64,000 nucleotides of DNA, taken from assembly GCF_033115175.1 (NCBI RefSeq), contig NC_084827.1, forward strand, positions 54,001,201-54,065,200, in the 5' to 3' direction. Numbering within the stretch: position 1 is the first letter of the stretch; the number at the start of each line of letters is the position of its first letter. The translations under genes and the position numbers were made by a program. Below, piece by piece: positions 1-10,420 of this stretch. Below the pieces are notes generated by a model. That model saw nothing but the letters and a program-made list of their open reading frames with translations, had not been told where the DNA came from and did no database searches. The DNA comes from Lepus europaeus (Eukaryota; Chordata; Mammalia; Lagomorpha; Leporidae).

Positions 1-1536
1 GGAGGAATCTGGAAAATATCATGCTGAGTGAATTAAGCCAGTCCCAAAGAGACAAATATCATTTGTTTTCCCTGATCGGCGACAACTGAGCACCAAAGGG
101 GAAACCTGTTGAAGTGAAATGGACACTATAAGAAACAGTGACCTGATCAGCTCTTGTCCTGACTCTAGATGTACAATGTAATACTTTATCCTTTTTAGTA
201 TTGTTTGTTGTTGTTGTTCTAGTACTAGTGGTTGAACTCTGTAATTAACACACAATTATTCTTAGGTGTTTAAATTTTAACTGAAAAGTGATCCCTGTTA
301 AATATAAGAGCAGGAAATAGAGAGGGAGGAGATGTACAATTTGAGACATGCTCAATTGGTCTTGCCCCAGATGGTGGAGTTAGAAATGTGCCAGGGGATT
401 CCAATGCCATCCCATCAAAGTGGCATGTATCAATGCCATCTCACTAGTCCAAGTGATCAATTTCAGTTCACAATTGATGGCTCTGATAGGTCTAAGAGTC
501 AAAGGGATCACACAAACAAGACTAGTGTCTGCTAATACTAACTGATAGAATCAAAAAGGGAGAGAAGGATCCAACATGGGAAGCGGGATACACAGCAGAC
601 TCATAGAATGGAAGATGTCCTAAACAACACTCTGGCCTCAGAATCAGCCCTTAAGGCATTTGGATCTGGCTGAAGAGCACATGAGCGTATTGTAGGCATG
701 GAAACCCAAGACACCATGGAAAAGAAAAAAAAGAAGAAGACCTAAATGAAAGATCTCTGTGAGTGAGATCCCAGTGGGAAGAACGGGGCCATCAAAGAAG
801 GAGGTACCTTTCTCTGAAGGGAGGGGAGAACTTCCACTTTGACTATGACCCTATCGGAATAAGATCAAAGTCAGCAAACTCTAAAGGCTTCCATAGCCCT
901 GCCAACTCATGACTAGAGCCTAGGGAGATTACTGACGCCATGAACAGGAGTGTCAAATTGTTAAGTCAGCAACAGGAGTCACTGTGTTCTTACACCCCAT
1001 GTGGGATCTGTCCCTAATGTGTTGTCTAATGTGAAGTGATGCTATAACTAGTACTGAAACAGTATTTTTACACTTTGTGTTTCTGTGTGGGTACAAACTG
1101 ATGAAATCTTTACTAACTATATACTGAATTGATATAAAGATAATTGGAAATGAAAAAAAAAACCTGGTGTTAAATTGGAAATGGCATATAAAATTAATTA
1201 ATTTTTTAAAAAAATATCATGTAGGATCTCTGTCTTTAATATGCTGTACACTCTTATTTAATGCTATAACTAGTACTCCAACAGTATTTTTTTTCACTTT
1301 GTGTTGCTATATGAGGGCAAACTGTTGAATTATTTACCTAGTATATACTAAACTGATCTTCTGTATATAAAGAGAATTGAAAATGAATCTTGATGTGAAT
1401 GGAAGGGGAGGGGGAGCGGAAAAGGGGAGGGTTGTGGGTGGGAGGGAAGTTATGGGAGGTGGGAAGCCATTGTAACCCATAAACTGTACTTTGGAAATTC
1501 ATATTCATTAAATAAAAGTTTAATAAATGAAAATAA
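1..1536 (+). mobile_element. Lagomorph L1, 3' end (cut by window edge)
   Basis: Bases 1-89 are the last 29 codons of L1 ORF2, ending at TGA 87-89; they match the ORF2 end of the copy at 18769-22458. The rest is 3' UTR, with an A-rich tract at about 722-740, a G-rich stretch at 1403-1460 and the terminal AATAAA-containing end near 1510-1530. Two diverged copies of one module lie in tandem (about 1005-1150 and 1225-1395). The element is 5' incomplete only because the window starts inside it, so no target-site duplication can be scored. Confidence 0.93.
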
Positions 1537-1782
1537 AAGAAGTTAATCAGTGTCAATGCTTCCATAAATTTAATTATTTCATAAAGTGGAGGACAAAATA
1601 AAAATATAATTCAAGTTAACTACATTTCCTATCCTGTTTTAAAGATTTTAAAAGTGATAGATAATTTCCTTGCCATAGCCAGAAGGTTATCAAAGAATAT
1701 ATTGAACATATCAACACACTGGCAAAAAAGGAAAATATGAGTACTAATAGAAACAGTAGCTTTAAAGAATTATTAAATATCT

Positions 1783-2015
1783 GGGGAGGGGTGGGCATTG
1801 TGGCACAGCAGTTATGCCTGTTGAAACATCTACATCCTATATTGGAGTGCTGGTTCCAGTTCTGGTTTCTCCGCTTCTGATCCAGCTCCCTGCTAATGTG
1901 CCTGGGATAAAATGGATGATGACTCAAGTGCTTGAGTTCCTGACACCCATGTAGGAGGTCCAGATGGAGTTCCTGGCTCCTGATTGGTGTGGCCATTTGG
2001 GGAGTGAGAGAATGG

Positions 2016-2057
<42 letters not shown>

Positions 2058-2080
2058 TTCAAATACATAAAAATTTCCTT
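1783..2080 (+). mobile_element. CSINE (old)
   Basis: The order is a degenerate tRNA-like head (gggcattgtggcacagcag), the conserved body ending in a ggccatttggggagtgag-like block, then a CT tract and an A-rich tail. It is diverged, with no clear target-site duplication. It lies downstream of PCLO. Confidence 0.9.
2019..2053 (+). repeat. (CT)17 microsatellite inside a CSINE
   Basis: An uninterrupted CT dinucleotide run expanded from the SINE's internal CT tract. It is probably length-polymorphic. Confidence 0.95.
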
Positions 2081-2108
2081 AAGAGGAGTAGTAAAATATC
2101 AAACATGT

Positions 2109-2538
2109 ATTTAGCCTCTTGGTTAAGATGTCCATATCTTATATTGGAACACCTGGATTTTAGATCCAGCTTTGACTCCTGAATCCAGTTTCTTGTCAAT
2201 GTACACTCTAGCAGGTAGTAGCGATGACTCAAGTAGTTGGGTTCCTGCCACCCAAATGAAAGATTTGGATTTTATTCTTGGCTCCTGGTTTTGGCCCTGT
2301 TCCAACTCTGGACATTGTGGGCATTTGGTGAGTGAACCAGCAAATGGAGTTTGTCAGCCTACATAGGTGCTGGGTTCAAGTTCTGGCTGCTCCACTTCTG
2401 ATCCAGATCCCTTGTCAACTGGGTCCAGCCCTGACAATTGAGACCATTCAGGAACTGAACCAAGAGCTGGAAGATCTTTATCTCTCCCTCTATCTCTGTA
2501 ACTCCACCTTTCAAATAAACAAATAAATATTCTAAAAA
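2109..2538 (+). mobile_element. Two abutting degenerate CSINE copies
   Basis: 2109-2355 carries a head-to-body CSINE order ending in the gtgggcatttggtgagtga-like block. At about 2356 a second body restarts (gtgctgggttcaagttctgg) and runs to an A-rich tail at 2510-2538. Either one SINE landed in another or a SINE was partly duplicated. The boundary between them is approximate. Confidence 0.75.
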
Positions 2539-2676
2539 AAGTTATCTGACATGTGAAAACGTATTAACTTATACATCTGTTTAATTCTGTTTCCTGTAAT
2601 TTTGAACTGAGTAAATAAATGTGATAGTGTTCTAAAAAGTTCTATTTCTATATTAAGTGTCACTCTATTAAGTTGT

Positions 2677-2716
2677 TAAACACAAGAAGTCAATGTTGAT
2701 ATTTTCAATATTTATT
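2677..2716 (-). terminator. PCLO: Candidate PCLO polyadenylation signal
   Basis: On the minus strand AATAAA lies at 2716-2711. A U/GU-rich element (ttgtgttt) follows about 30 nt downstream at 2684-2677, the usual layout for cleavage near 2690-2700. The call rests on motif and position only; the AT-rich 3' UTR has other hexamers that could act as proximal sites. Confidence 0.6.
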
Positions 2717-3721
2717 GGTAAGGCTGAGGCAACAGCCTTTATACAGCACAATTTACATAAGTTATCAAGATACATCTTGTATACAATCACAAAACCAAGA
2801 CATAGTTTTACATAGAGTAAAACTCAAGACAGATTTACAGGCATTTTTAAATACAATTCTCATGTACTTTCAGGTCAATTTATACAATCTTTAGCCCAAG
2901 AATTTTCATTTGTTCATTAGGTTTTTCCAGAGGGATTTGGGTATAACAAAGAACACATTAGCAAATCACCAACATGGCATGCAACATATAGTCAGAAACA
3001 AGACATGTCTCCAAGTACTTTATGATTTTTTATTTTGAAATAATTTCAATAGACTTTTTATCTTTTCAGACAAGAATTTTTTTTTCTTTAGTGTGTTGTT
3101 AAGATATTAGCACACATATTTATCAGTAGTGGGAGCACCTGAGCACATCACCAAACAAATACAGACACAATAAAATAATCATATTCACATGCTAAGTGCC
3201 AAATGAAATTAATATTTCAACTTTGCCTATTTTACCAAATGTTTATAGTATGTACAGGGTAACAAATTAAGAAAATGCTCTCAACTATCTATCAGATAAA
3301 TTTGACCAGTGATTTCAGTTTAATAAAACAACATGGACATAACAGAAAACATCAATGTGTCATATTCAATGAGAATATCTGCTTCAGTCATTCATTACAC
3401 CAAAGGCAAGTACTTATTATTAAAGAAACAGGTTATAATTCATTGAGTTTTCTTTCACTTTCCTTTCAAGCTCCAAAACAGGGAAAAATCACTCTGTCAC
3501 ACATAGAGTTATAAACACATATATAGAGTTGTAGTTGGCTGATTTTGGGATATTAGACATTATAGCAATGAAAATAAGTATTTAAAAATATTGTTAGTTA
3601 TGATTAAAATTATAAAGTAAAAAAATACTATATCTTTATGATATTTTAATGAAATGAGGCATTGATCAAATAATTTCTAATAAATTGGGCACAATATAAC
3701 ATATAATTGTCTTTTACTTCA

Positions 3722-3780
3722 CATCATCACCATGGCTAGAACCACTAATGCTACCACCACTATCACCACAACCATTCCTT
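3722..3780. repeat. Imperfect ACC/CAC triplet tract in the PCLO 3' UTR
   Basis: The plus strand reads as repeated cac/acc triplets broken by single changes, so the transcript carries GGU-rich sequence. It is low complexity and degenerate. Confidence 0.6.
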
Positions 3781-5711
3781 TAATTAGAATCAGTAACAGC
3801 TGGTTACCAGCTATAATATTCCCACAATATGACAATTTTAATGTGTGTGAGCCACAAAATTAATTCCACTGATATGCTGAAGATATGCACTGAAGTAGTG
3901 TGATTTATCAAAATTTGGGCAACACATACGAAGATGATCATCTTGGATATTGTATTTTTAAATTGAAATGGTAAATAAAGGGTTCTGAGTCACCAAAACT
4001 CTCCTTTACCTTATGTAAAAATAAGGAAAACATCATCTTTTGCTACAAGTGTTATCTGTGTCCATAATGATTGTTCTGTAGTTCCCTATCTTGTAAAAAA
4101 ATTCACTCTGTGCTGTTGCTTCTACAGCCAAAGTTTCTCAAGGACCAAATTTTAAATCGAGAGGCAACTTTGATGACTTCATGAAATTGTGAGAAAAATA
4201 GAGACACTTTTCAAGGTAGAAGTGCTGGAATTGGACTAATCCTGTATTACCTAGAGATTACAAACTCTGTCACTGTTAGGATTTTTAAAAAAAGCTAATT
4301 CCAATAAAATAAAATAAAAAGTGGAAAATCAGATGCTATGATATATACAAAAAAGTAAAAAAAAAAACACCAAGAGCCCTATTTGCAATTTAAAAAGGAA
4401 TAGTTTTGTTGTAAGAAGGATAATCAACATCATTCAGAAGAAACACACTCATATAAGGAACGGTGTTGCATAGAATAATTCCAGTACAACCTAGGAGTTC
4501 AGTCTGCTGCCAACTTAGCACACTGGCAGGATCTTATGCTCTCTGAACGGGTATGCTGGTGCATGAAAAGAAGCTCTGTTGTTAACTGTCTTGATGGACC
4601 TGGCCCAACCACTAGCTCCTTGGAATGGAGGATCATCTCCAATTGCAAGACTCCTACTCTTTCAAGTGAATGAGCTACTGAGGGATGGTTTTTGTTTGGG
4701 TAGTCCTTCCATTTGTATTATTCTAAAAGAAATTGCAACTAGCATGAGGTGGGCTAAGTGGTCATATGGCCTCTCATGCAGACCTCTGGATGCAGGTGGC
4801 TACAGAAGAGGACCAAAGATGAGCCAGGTTTCCCTTTTAAGGGCAAAGAGCAGAGCCTTTTTATGTCCAGAGGAGATCTTGGTTCTTTTACCTCCCCAAT
4901 TATGAGTGATGATGATAGGTTTTCTCAAGTGCTAACTTCTGCTGGAAATATCCATGGCAACCATCAGCAGACCTAGTAGTTTCTAAAAATAAATTCCTAG
5001 CAACCCCATGTCTCTGATGATTTGCCTCCTCCATGCTCATTTTTGATTAATATCAATCGCATTGCATTGTTAGGATGGGGAATAAAAACAGAGGAGAGAA
5101 AGAGATGGTTCTCTTGGTTAGGTTGGAGAAGAGTAAACTTCTCTTCCTTTATGAATAGAATAAAGATTTAGCCTAGGACACATTAGAAATTCCTGTTTTT
5201 AGTGTTTTATGTTCTTCTCAGAATTAAAGTATTTTTTTCTCTAGAAAACTGAGAAAATTCAATACCCAACCAATATTTTGGAGATGATTTTCTCTAATCC
5301 TATTAAAACCTCATCCTTGTATAAAGCAGCAGCTTTTAAGTTCAGAATGTTCTGACAGGCAATTTAGTGTATTTCGGGCAGCATATGAAAATGGGATAAA
5401 ATCAGTATTGTTCACTGAATTTAGGATAACAAGATTTGCAAATGAATTTCATTTAATTATTTACCTTCTTTCAGGTAAAATGAACGTTTATATTTTAAAT
5501 AAAAAATAAGTTTTGGAGCTAATTTATTATTTTTGTCCATGCCAATGTTTGTCATTGGTTTAGAGGATGTTTTTCACATATAAAATTTGAGAATCAAAAA
5601 GCTACATAATAATTATTCCTCATTTCTGTGTATAAAACTATATTTGGAAATGTGCTTTCATCTTTCATAGATTTCTTGATTTGATCAACCCAAGAACCTA
5701 CTAGGAAGGCT

Positions 5712-5880
5712 AGTAATATATAATTATTTTTATCCTATAGATAAGGAAACTGGGGTAAAGTGAGTTTAAGTGACATTTGCAAAGTGACATTTGCAAAGTG
5801 ACATTTGCAAGGTCATAGGCAGGACGAAGACAAAAGCCAAGTTTTGACCCCAGCAGAGTGTGTTTTCCACAACTCCATGT
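5712..5880 (+). repeat. MIR SINE remnant
   Basis: The string gataaggaaactggggtaaa followed by aaggtcataggcagga matches the MIR core (the 'gatgaggaaactgaggc ... aaggtcacacag' pattern). It is antisense to PCLO and inside its 3' UTR. MIR is an ancient mammalian SINE. Confidence 0.75.
5768..5809. repeat. 14-bp unit x3 tandem repeat
   Basis: Three perfect copies of aagtgacatttgca lie head to tail. The unit corresponds to the 'agtaacttgccca' part of the MIR core, so it is a local triplication inside a MIR. The perfect identity suggests it is recent. Confidence 0.95.
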
Positions 5881-7197
5881 GATTTCCTTTCATCTTGTTG
5901 GCTGATGGAAAAGAGAATGCTTCACTTTAGTGATTCAGACATTGGTTGCTTCATTCTATATTATTAAAATACATTTAAAATATATTTTAATCTCAATAAA
6001 TATTGATTTTAATGTATTTTCCCACCATCAATTAATTTGGTCACTGTAATATTGTTAACAAAGAAGGAATAAAGAGCACTAGACAGAACTTGATTTTGGT
6101 GTCAGCATTTTCATCATACAATTGGTTAATGAATTAAGGGAAAATCATTATGGAAAAGCAAGAAATGACACCTATTTAATTCATCAATGTCATAAGGTTA
6201 ATATGATTTGTTTGTCAGAGGAAGAATTTCCTTTCTCTGTCAATATATCATTCAAGAGAAAGGAAATATGTAGGACAACACATATATTTGCAGTTCCACA
6301 TAGAGCAAGTTCTCGTGCTTCCTAGAACATATCCATTTAATCTAGGTCCTTCGGTGTCTAGATTGAAAATGCTATAGTTTAAGGGAGATTTTGATGTTTT
6401 CATCCAAGGTACCAATATTTTGTTGGGCAACATTCTTTGCTAACTGATCATGGTTTTATTTCTAGATAAATGTAACTTCATTTCACTAGTATGATTTTCA
6501 CTTTATATTATTCAAATTATAATGAAACAAATGTGGTTTTACCACATGGATTCCAAAAGTCATTTTTACAGTCTTTTAACATTTGACACAGAGAAAATCT
6601 GTACAATATGGTCAAGAAGCCATAATTTCTACATTTCCTGTTTCATTTTCCCTGTGAACCCAGCCATCGCACTTTCGGTCCTAGACACGTAGTGTAAGTT
6701 TATCTTATGTTAGAATCTCAAAACCATAAATTATTGAATAGGATATAGAAGAAGGCTTTGTGAACTTTTGAAAACTGAGATTTGTTTCATCAGTTTTTTC
6801 CTTTCAACCCACATTTCTTTGCGTAAGGATTACTTTTGTGCTGCATTGGGAACCATATTGATCTTTGAGTCTCTATCTTTAACTACAACTCAGCTTTGTG
6901 CAAACATATTTACCTTAGGTCATCAAAATTTCTCTCATAGTTTCACTTGACAGCCATCACAAATCCTAGGTTTCACAGCTATATTTAATTTTACAGTCTT
7001 CAGCTGGTGAGTTCTTTCATTTGAGTCATTTTCTGTGCTCCACATAATAAATTTCCAAGGCTTTCACATATGTTTTTGCCTTCCATTCCCATATCATGTT
7101 TGCCACTGAAAACACTGCTTGGCACAATAGTATCCAACCATAGTCTTGATATGAGGTTATGTAGACCAGTTTCTACACCCTGAGCAAACACATTTCT

Positions 7198-7338
7198 TCA
7201 GTGCGTTTGAGTAGAACTGACCAAAAGTTTGTGCCAGTTGACTATTCTTTTTCTGAGATCCACTTTGTCAAGCCAGATACAAGCTTCACCAATCAAGGTC
7301 TTTTTCATAAACTTCCCTCCATTGGAGAAAAGTAAAAT
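7198..7338 (-). CDS. PCLO: PCLO terminal coding exon (end of C2B domain)
   Basis: This encodes the last 46 residues of Piccolo, the very large presynaptic active-zone scaffold that organises the cytomatrix around synaptic vesicles. The minus strand reads [20 protein letters not shown], then [18 protein letters not shown], and ends SSTQTH before TGA at 7200-7198. The first blocks are the last strands of a C2 domain (LIGE and W...L are typical C2 signatures). The acceptor is a pyrimidine-rich tract ending in tcctag at 7344-7339, and the exon starts in phase 0, matching the exon at 8833-8978. Where C2 domains normally carry paired aspartates in calcium loop 3, this reads FSNGG, so calcium binding by C2B is unlikely. 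Recognition is from memory of the family and is strong because three exons join in order. Confidence 0.95.
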   Translation of the reverse strand: MLLFSNGGKFMKKTLIGEACIWLDKVDLRKRIVNWHKLLVSSTQTH

Positions 7339-7377
7339 CTAGGAAAAAAACAGTCAAAGTTATATGTGGGGGGAGTA

Positions 7378-7412
7378 TGGGTGTATGGGTGTGTGTGTGT
7401 CTGTGTGTGTGT
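7378..7412 (+). repeat. (TG)n-rich microsatellite
   Basis: Interrupted GTGTGT runs, starting about 40 bp upstream of the PCLO terminal-exon acceptor (the transcript carries CA repeats there). CA-rich intronic tracts near splice sites can influence splicing; that is only a possibility here. Confidence 0.85.
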
Positions 7413-8404
7413 GTATTTTTCAACCTCTTTGAAGGAAACTTAACAAAGAAACAGCTCAGATAAGAGAGGGTGTGAATGAGAGGCAGAGCAGGCATATTTA
7501 TAAGAAGACTGACAACAAAGATGTCCTCAAGAGATCTGCATAATGTAAATTAATTCACATTAACATTTTTGTTATTTCCCAAAGGAAAAGACACATCCTG
7601 AATAATATGAGAGTGCTAGGTAAGTGAAGAAATGTGTAACCAGCTAATTCTAACAAGCTATGTGTTTACACTGCTGGAAAATCTCATTAAATAACTTTGT
7701 TAAATATATTTTTATTAGTTTATGAAGTGGTAAATAAAATGCAAAGTAATTGAATGCTGGATAAGTAAATAGGAATTTACAAGGCATTGATTTTATTTGG
7801 CATTTAATTTACTGGAGATTTTATTGCAGTACACCACTTCCAAAGTGATTCCTTAAGTCCTATGTAGAACTTACTCCACAATGTCACAGACTAAAGAGAT
7901 ACTAGACATGGACTGAAAGAAAGGTAGTGAGCACTGGTTGGAGCTAACCATTAATCTTTGTCAACAATTACTTTCTTCCTTTAGGTCTTGCTTTTCAGAA
8001 TCACCTACAGTAATACATTTTTATTCTAGGTTAAAACTTTGCTTTTGTGCTTTTCACTTCAAAATTCACATTTCTTGATACTTCTTCTGGCTTCTGTTTT
8101 TGAAACTTCAAAGAACATTGTATAGTTTACATAAACTATATTCATTTCAAAAAAACTCAAAATCTTCCTTCCTATAGCGTCTTTCTTGATTACTTAATCT
8201 CTGTGAATGACATACTTGTTCACATAAACTTCAGAGTTTACCATTTAATTTTTTATACCTCTGCTCTAATGTCAGTTAATCCTTTCCATGAGTTTTTGCT
8301 TTGTAATATATCATATTTATCTCCAGTGCAAAGCTTTAAGGGCTAGAACCCTGGGGTCTCTTCCCACATTTTTCATTTCATCCCTATTTCCTCCAATTTC
8401 TTCA

Positions 8405-8560
8405 TTTATTAGTTGTTTTTATATCTACTGAAGACATACTTTGTGCAGTGCATTGTGTCAGGCTGTAGGACAAAGAACAATGAAAATTAGGCCTTTCCCT
8501 AGAGCAGCTGATAGTATAGAAGTGACAGGTAATCATAAATCCAGACAGACTTGGATTGAC
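8405..8560 (+). repeat. L2-like LINE remnant
   Basis: The order tatctactgaagacatact, then gcattgtgtcaggctgtagg, then ctagagcagctgatagta follows the L2 3' pattern (size of range, 'tgtgccaggcactg', 'ggagctgacattctag'). It is highly diverged. Confidence 0.55.
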
Positions 8561-8832
8561 AGGGTAAAGTAAGCAAAGTAAGAGCAATCTATATAAAACA
8601 AACAGAACGGACAGAATAGAAAAGCTGTGGTTGTGGACTGGATGAGTTGAATGGTCTGTGGAATGCCGAAGACTCCTAGGAAGATCTCCTCTAAGAATTA
8701 TCTTCTCAAATACTATATACTATGTGATTAGTATATAAACATAGAGTAATATACTGGAAAACAAATATGCTATGAATAGAAATTTAAAAATTGCTATTTA
8801 AAAATTAGTATTACTATGTAACCTGCACTTAC

Positions 8833-8978
8833 CTGAAGAGAATGTCCAGCAGGACTTAGACTGAATCTAAAAGTCTCATTGAATGAGGGCTCTCGATCAT
8901 GTCTACATACTCTTGTTTTTTTCTTGATCACCTTTTTTTGGGTAGAGATGTTCATTACATATAGTTTCACATATAAAT
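8833..8978 (-). CDS. PCLO: PCLO penultimate exon (middle of C2B domain)
   Basis: This 146-bp exon encodes residues beginning (D)[20 protein letters not shown], continuing [20 protein letters not shown] and ending HSLQ. YVKLYV, NETFRF and the polybasic KKVIKKKTR run are classic C2 strand motifs; a basic patch at this place usually binds acidic phospholipid or phosphoinositide. The acceptor is ttattttcag (8988-8979) with a good branch-point match, actaaac, about 20-26 nt upstream. The donor is CAG/gtaagt at 8833/8832. The exon enters in phase 1, completing the GAT codon begun in the exon at 12414-12548, and leaves in phase 0. It is intact, with no stop or frameshift. Confidence 0.95.
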
Positions 8979-9027
8979 CTGAAAATAAAGATTCAGCCTG
9001 TTTAGTGTCCAGCAATCATCAGAGTTT

Positions 9028-9520
9028 CTTTCTTTTTTTTATTTTTATTTTATTTTATTTTATTTTTAACTTTTATTTAATGAATATAAATTTCCAGTGT
9101 ACAGCTTATGGATTACAATGGCTTCCCCCTCCCAAAACTTCCCTCCCACCCACAACCCTCCCCTCTCCCACTCCCTCTCCCCTTCCATTCACATCAAGAT
9201 TCATTTTCAATTCTCTTTATATACAGAAGATCAATTTAGTATAAAGATTTCAACAGTTTGCACCCACATAGAAACACAAAGTGAAACATACTGTTTGAGT
9301 ACTAGTTATAGCATTAAATCACAATGTACAGCACATTAAGGACAGAGATCCCACATGAGGAGCAAGTGCACAGTGGCTCTTGTTGTTGACCCAACAAATT
9401 GACACTCTAGTTTATGGCGCCAGTAACCACCCTAGGCTCTCGTCATGAGTTGCCAAGGCTATGGAAGCCTTCCAAGTTTGCCGACTCTGATCATATTTAG
9501 ACAAGGTCATAAAAGACAGA
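9028..9520 (-). mobile_element. Lagomorph L1 3' end, single-module 3' UTR, sense to PCLO
   Basis: The T-rich tail at 9028-9069 is followed by the complement of the L1 terminal 3' UTR, matching the copies at 1-1536 and 57396-58195 up to about 9510. Only one copy of the duplicated 3' UTR module is present, so this is a different and probably older subfamily. Beyond about 9520 the sequence leaves the 3' UTR seen in the other copies. It may continue as a longer subfamily-specific 3' UTR to about 9730. Confidence 0.85.
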
Positions 9521-9739
9521 GTGAGGATAGTAACCAATGATCCTAAGAGTGGCATTTACCAGGTTTGAACAATTATACAGCATTAAGTGGGGAAGAGGAC
9601 CATCAGTACACACAGGTTGGGAGTAGAGCCATTGGTGGTAGAGTAGAGGTTATGATTACAAAGGAATGAGGCCCAAGTGTGCTAGACAGGGTCTAGAACA
9701 AAGCACAGAGTCATTATTAGAGGAGCTAAGAAAGGTGCT

Positions 9740-10420
9740 GTCTAAGCTACAATGAAGTTTTCTGATTGAGAGGCAAATAGAACCTGATAGAAGGGGCTTG
9801 ATAATAATCTGTTGGGCTTTAGGCCTTGTAAGTTAAGAGGCCCAGACCTATCTATCTCTTCACATGGGGTATATCCTAAGGGAGATATGAACCTCCTAGG
9901 GGAAGGCACTCTGTTGACTTTCATTACTTGGCTGGCCTGGGAGGAGAGCTGGCCAGGTAAAGGCAGGTGGCATCTCTAACAGGAAATTTACAGTTCTGCC
10001 TGCAATGTTGCTGACCCTACTTGACCATCCCCTCAGCTGCAGTGGTCACTTTGGAAGTTGGGCTGAGTGAAGGGCTTTTCAGCTTAGAGCCAATAAGATC
10101 TGTGGCTCTGACCTGGGCATCCTTCGACTCCAGGGCAGGTCCATTTCCAGTGATCCAACTCTTGGCAGAGCTGCCAGGGCTCTTCACAAGCTGACTTCTG
10201 CTGAAGCCCAGGCTTACCACATTGAAAGCCACTGCAGTGGACTGGCCTGTTGTGTCTCCTTGAGGGCAGATCACTGTACAGATCAGTCATTAATAGGCCT
10301 GCCACCCATTGCTTCTGATGCCTAGCTTTCTTTTCCTCCTGGTTTGTGTTCAAGCAGACCAGAGGATGCAAGTCAAGGGAGTGCCCAAGTCCCATCTCTA
10401 ATCTTCGGTGGCCTGAACTA
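9740..10420 (-). mobile_element. Degenerate ERV gag-pro relic (gammaretrovirus-like)
   Basis: Minus-strand frames around 10395-10084 resemble the end of a gag polyprotein. There is a basic stretch, then a first zinc-knuckle-like block containing CGKPG whose first Cys and His are lost, then a second block keeping C-x4-H-x4-C and an HWK core but lacking the first Cys. Downstream, in another frame, comes a proline/serine linker and a segment where the protease active site would be expected; it is heavily mutated. Stops and frame changes throughout make it non-coding. No LTR was recognised beside it, and both ends are approximate. It is an inference from motif order. Confidence 0.5.

Larger units (their letters stand above)
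2697..7197 (-). other. PCLO: PCLO 3' untranslated region
   Basis: This stretch follows the PCLO stop codon (7200-7198) without a recognisable splice site or coding frame. It runs about 4.5 kb to a consensus AATAAA, close to my recollection that mammalian PCLO mRNAs have a multi-kilobase 3' UTR. It is AT-rich and shows no CSINE or L1, although both flanks are packed with them. It contains one MIR remnant (5712-5880) with a triplicated 14-bp unit and an imperfect ACC-triplet tract (3722-3780). The 5' limit is certain; the 3' limit is inferred from the polyadenylation signal, and nearer alternative signals are possible. Confidence 0.8.
7339..8832 (-). other. PCLO: PCLO last intron
   Basis: A 1494-bp intron with donor gtaagt (8832-8827) and acceptor tcctag (7344-7339). 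It holds a TG-rich microsatellite near 7378-7412 and a diverged L2-like stretch at about 8405-8560. I see no CSINE or L1 in it. Confidence 0.9.

Noticed and set aside
332-535. 67-codon frame recurring at 21267-21470 and 26820-27023
   Set aside because: It lies in the L1 3' UTR and is similar in all three copies only because the DNA is; no start context or family supports translation.
4579-4976. 108- and 72-codon plus-strand frames
   Set aside because: They are antisense within the PCLO 3' UTR, with no recognisable protein.
10017-10395. Minus-strand open frames of 85 and 103 codons as a host gene
   Set aside because: The frames overlap, change register within one recognisable motif series, and look like a retroviral gag-pro relic rather than a cellular gene.
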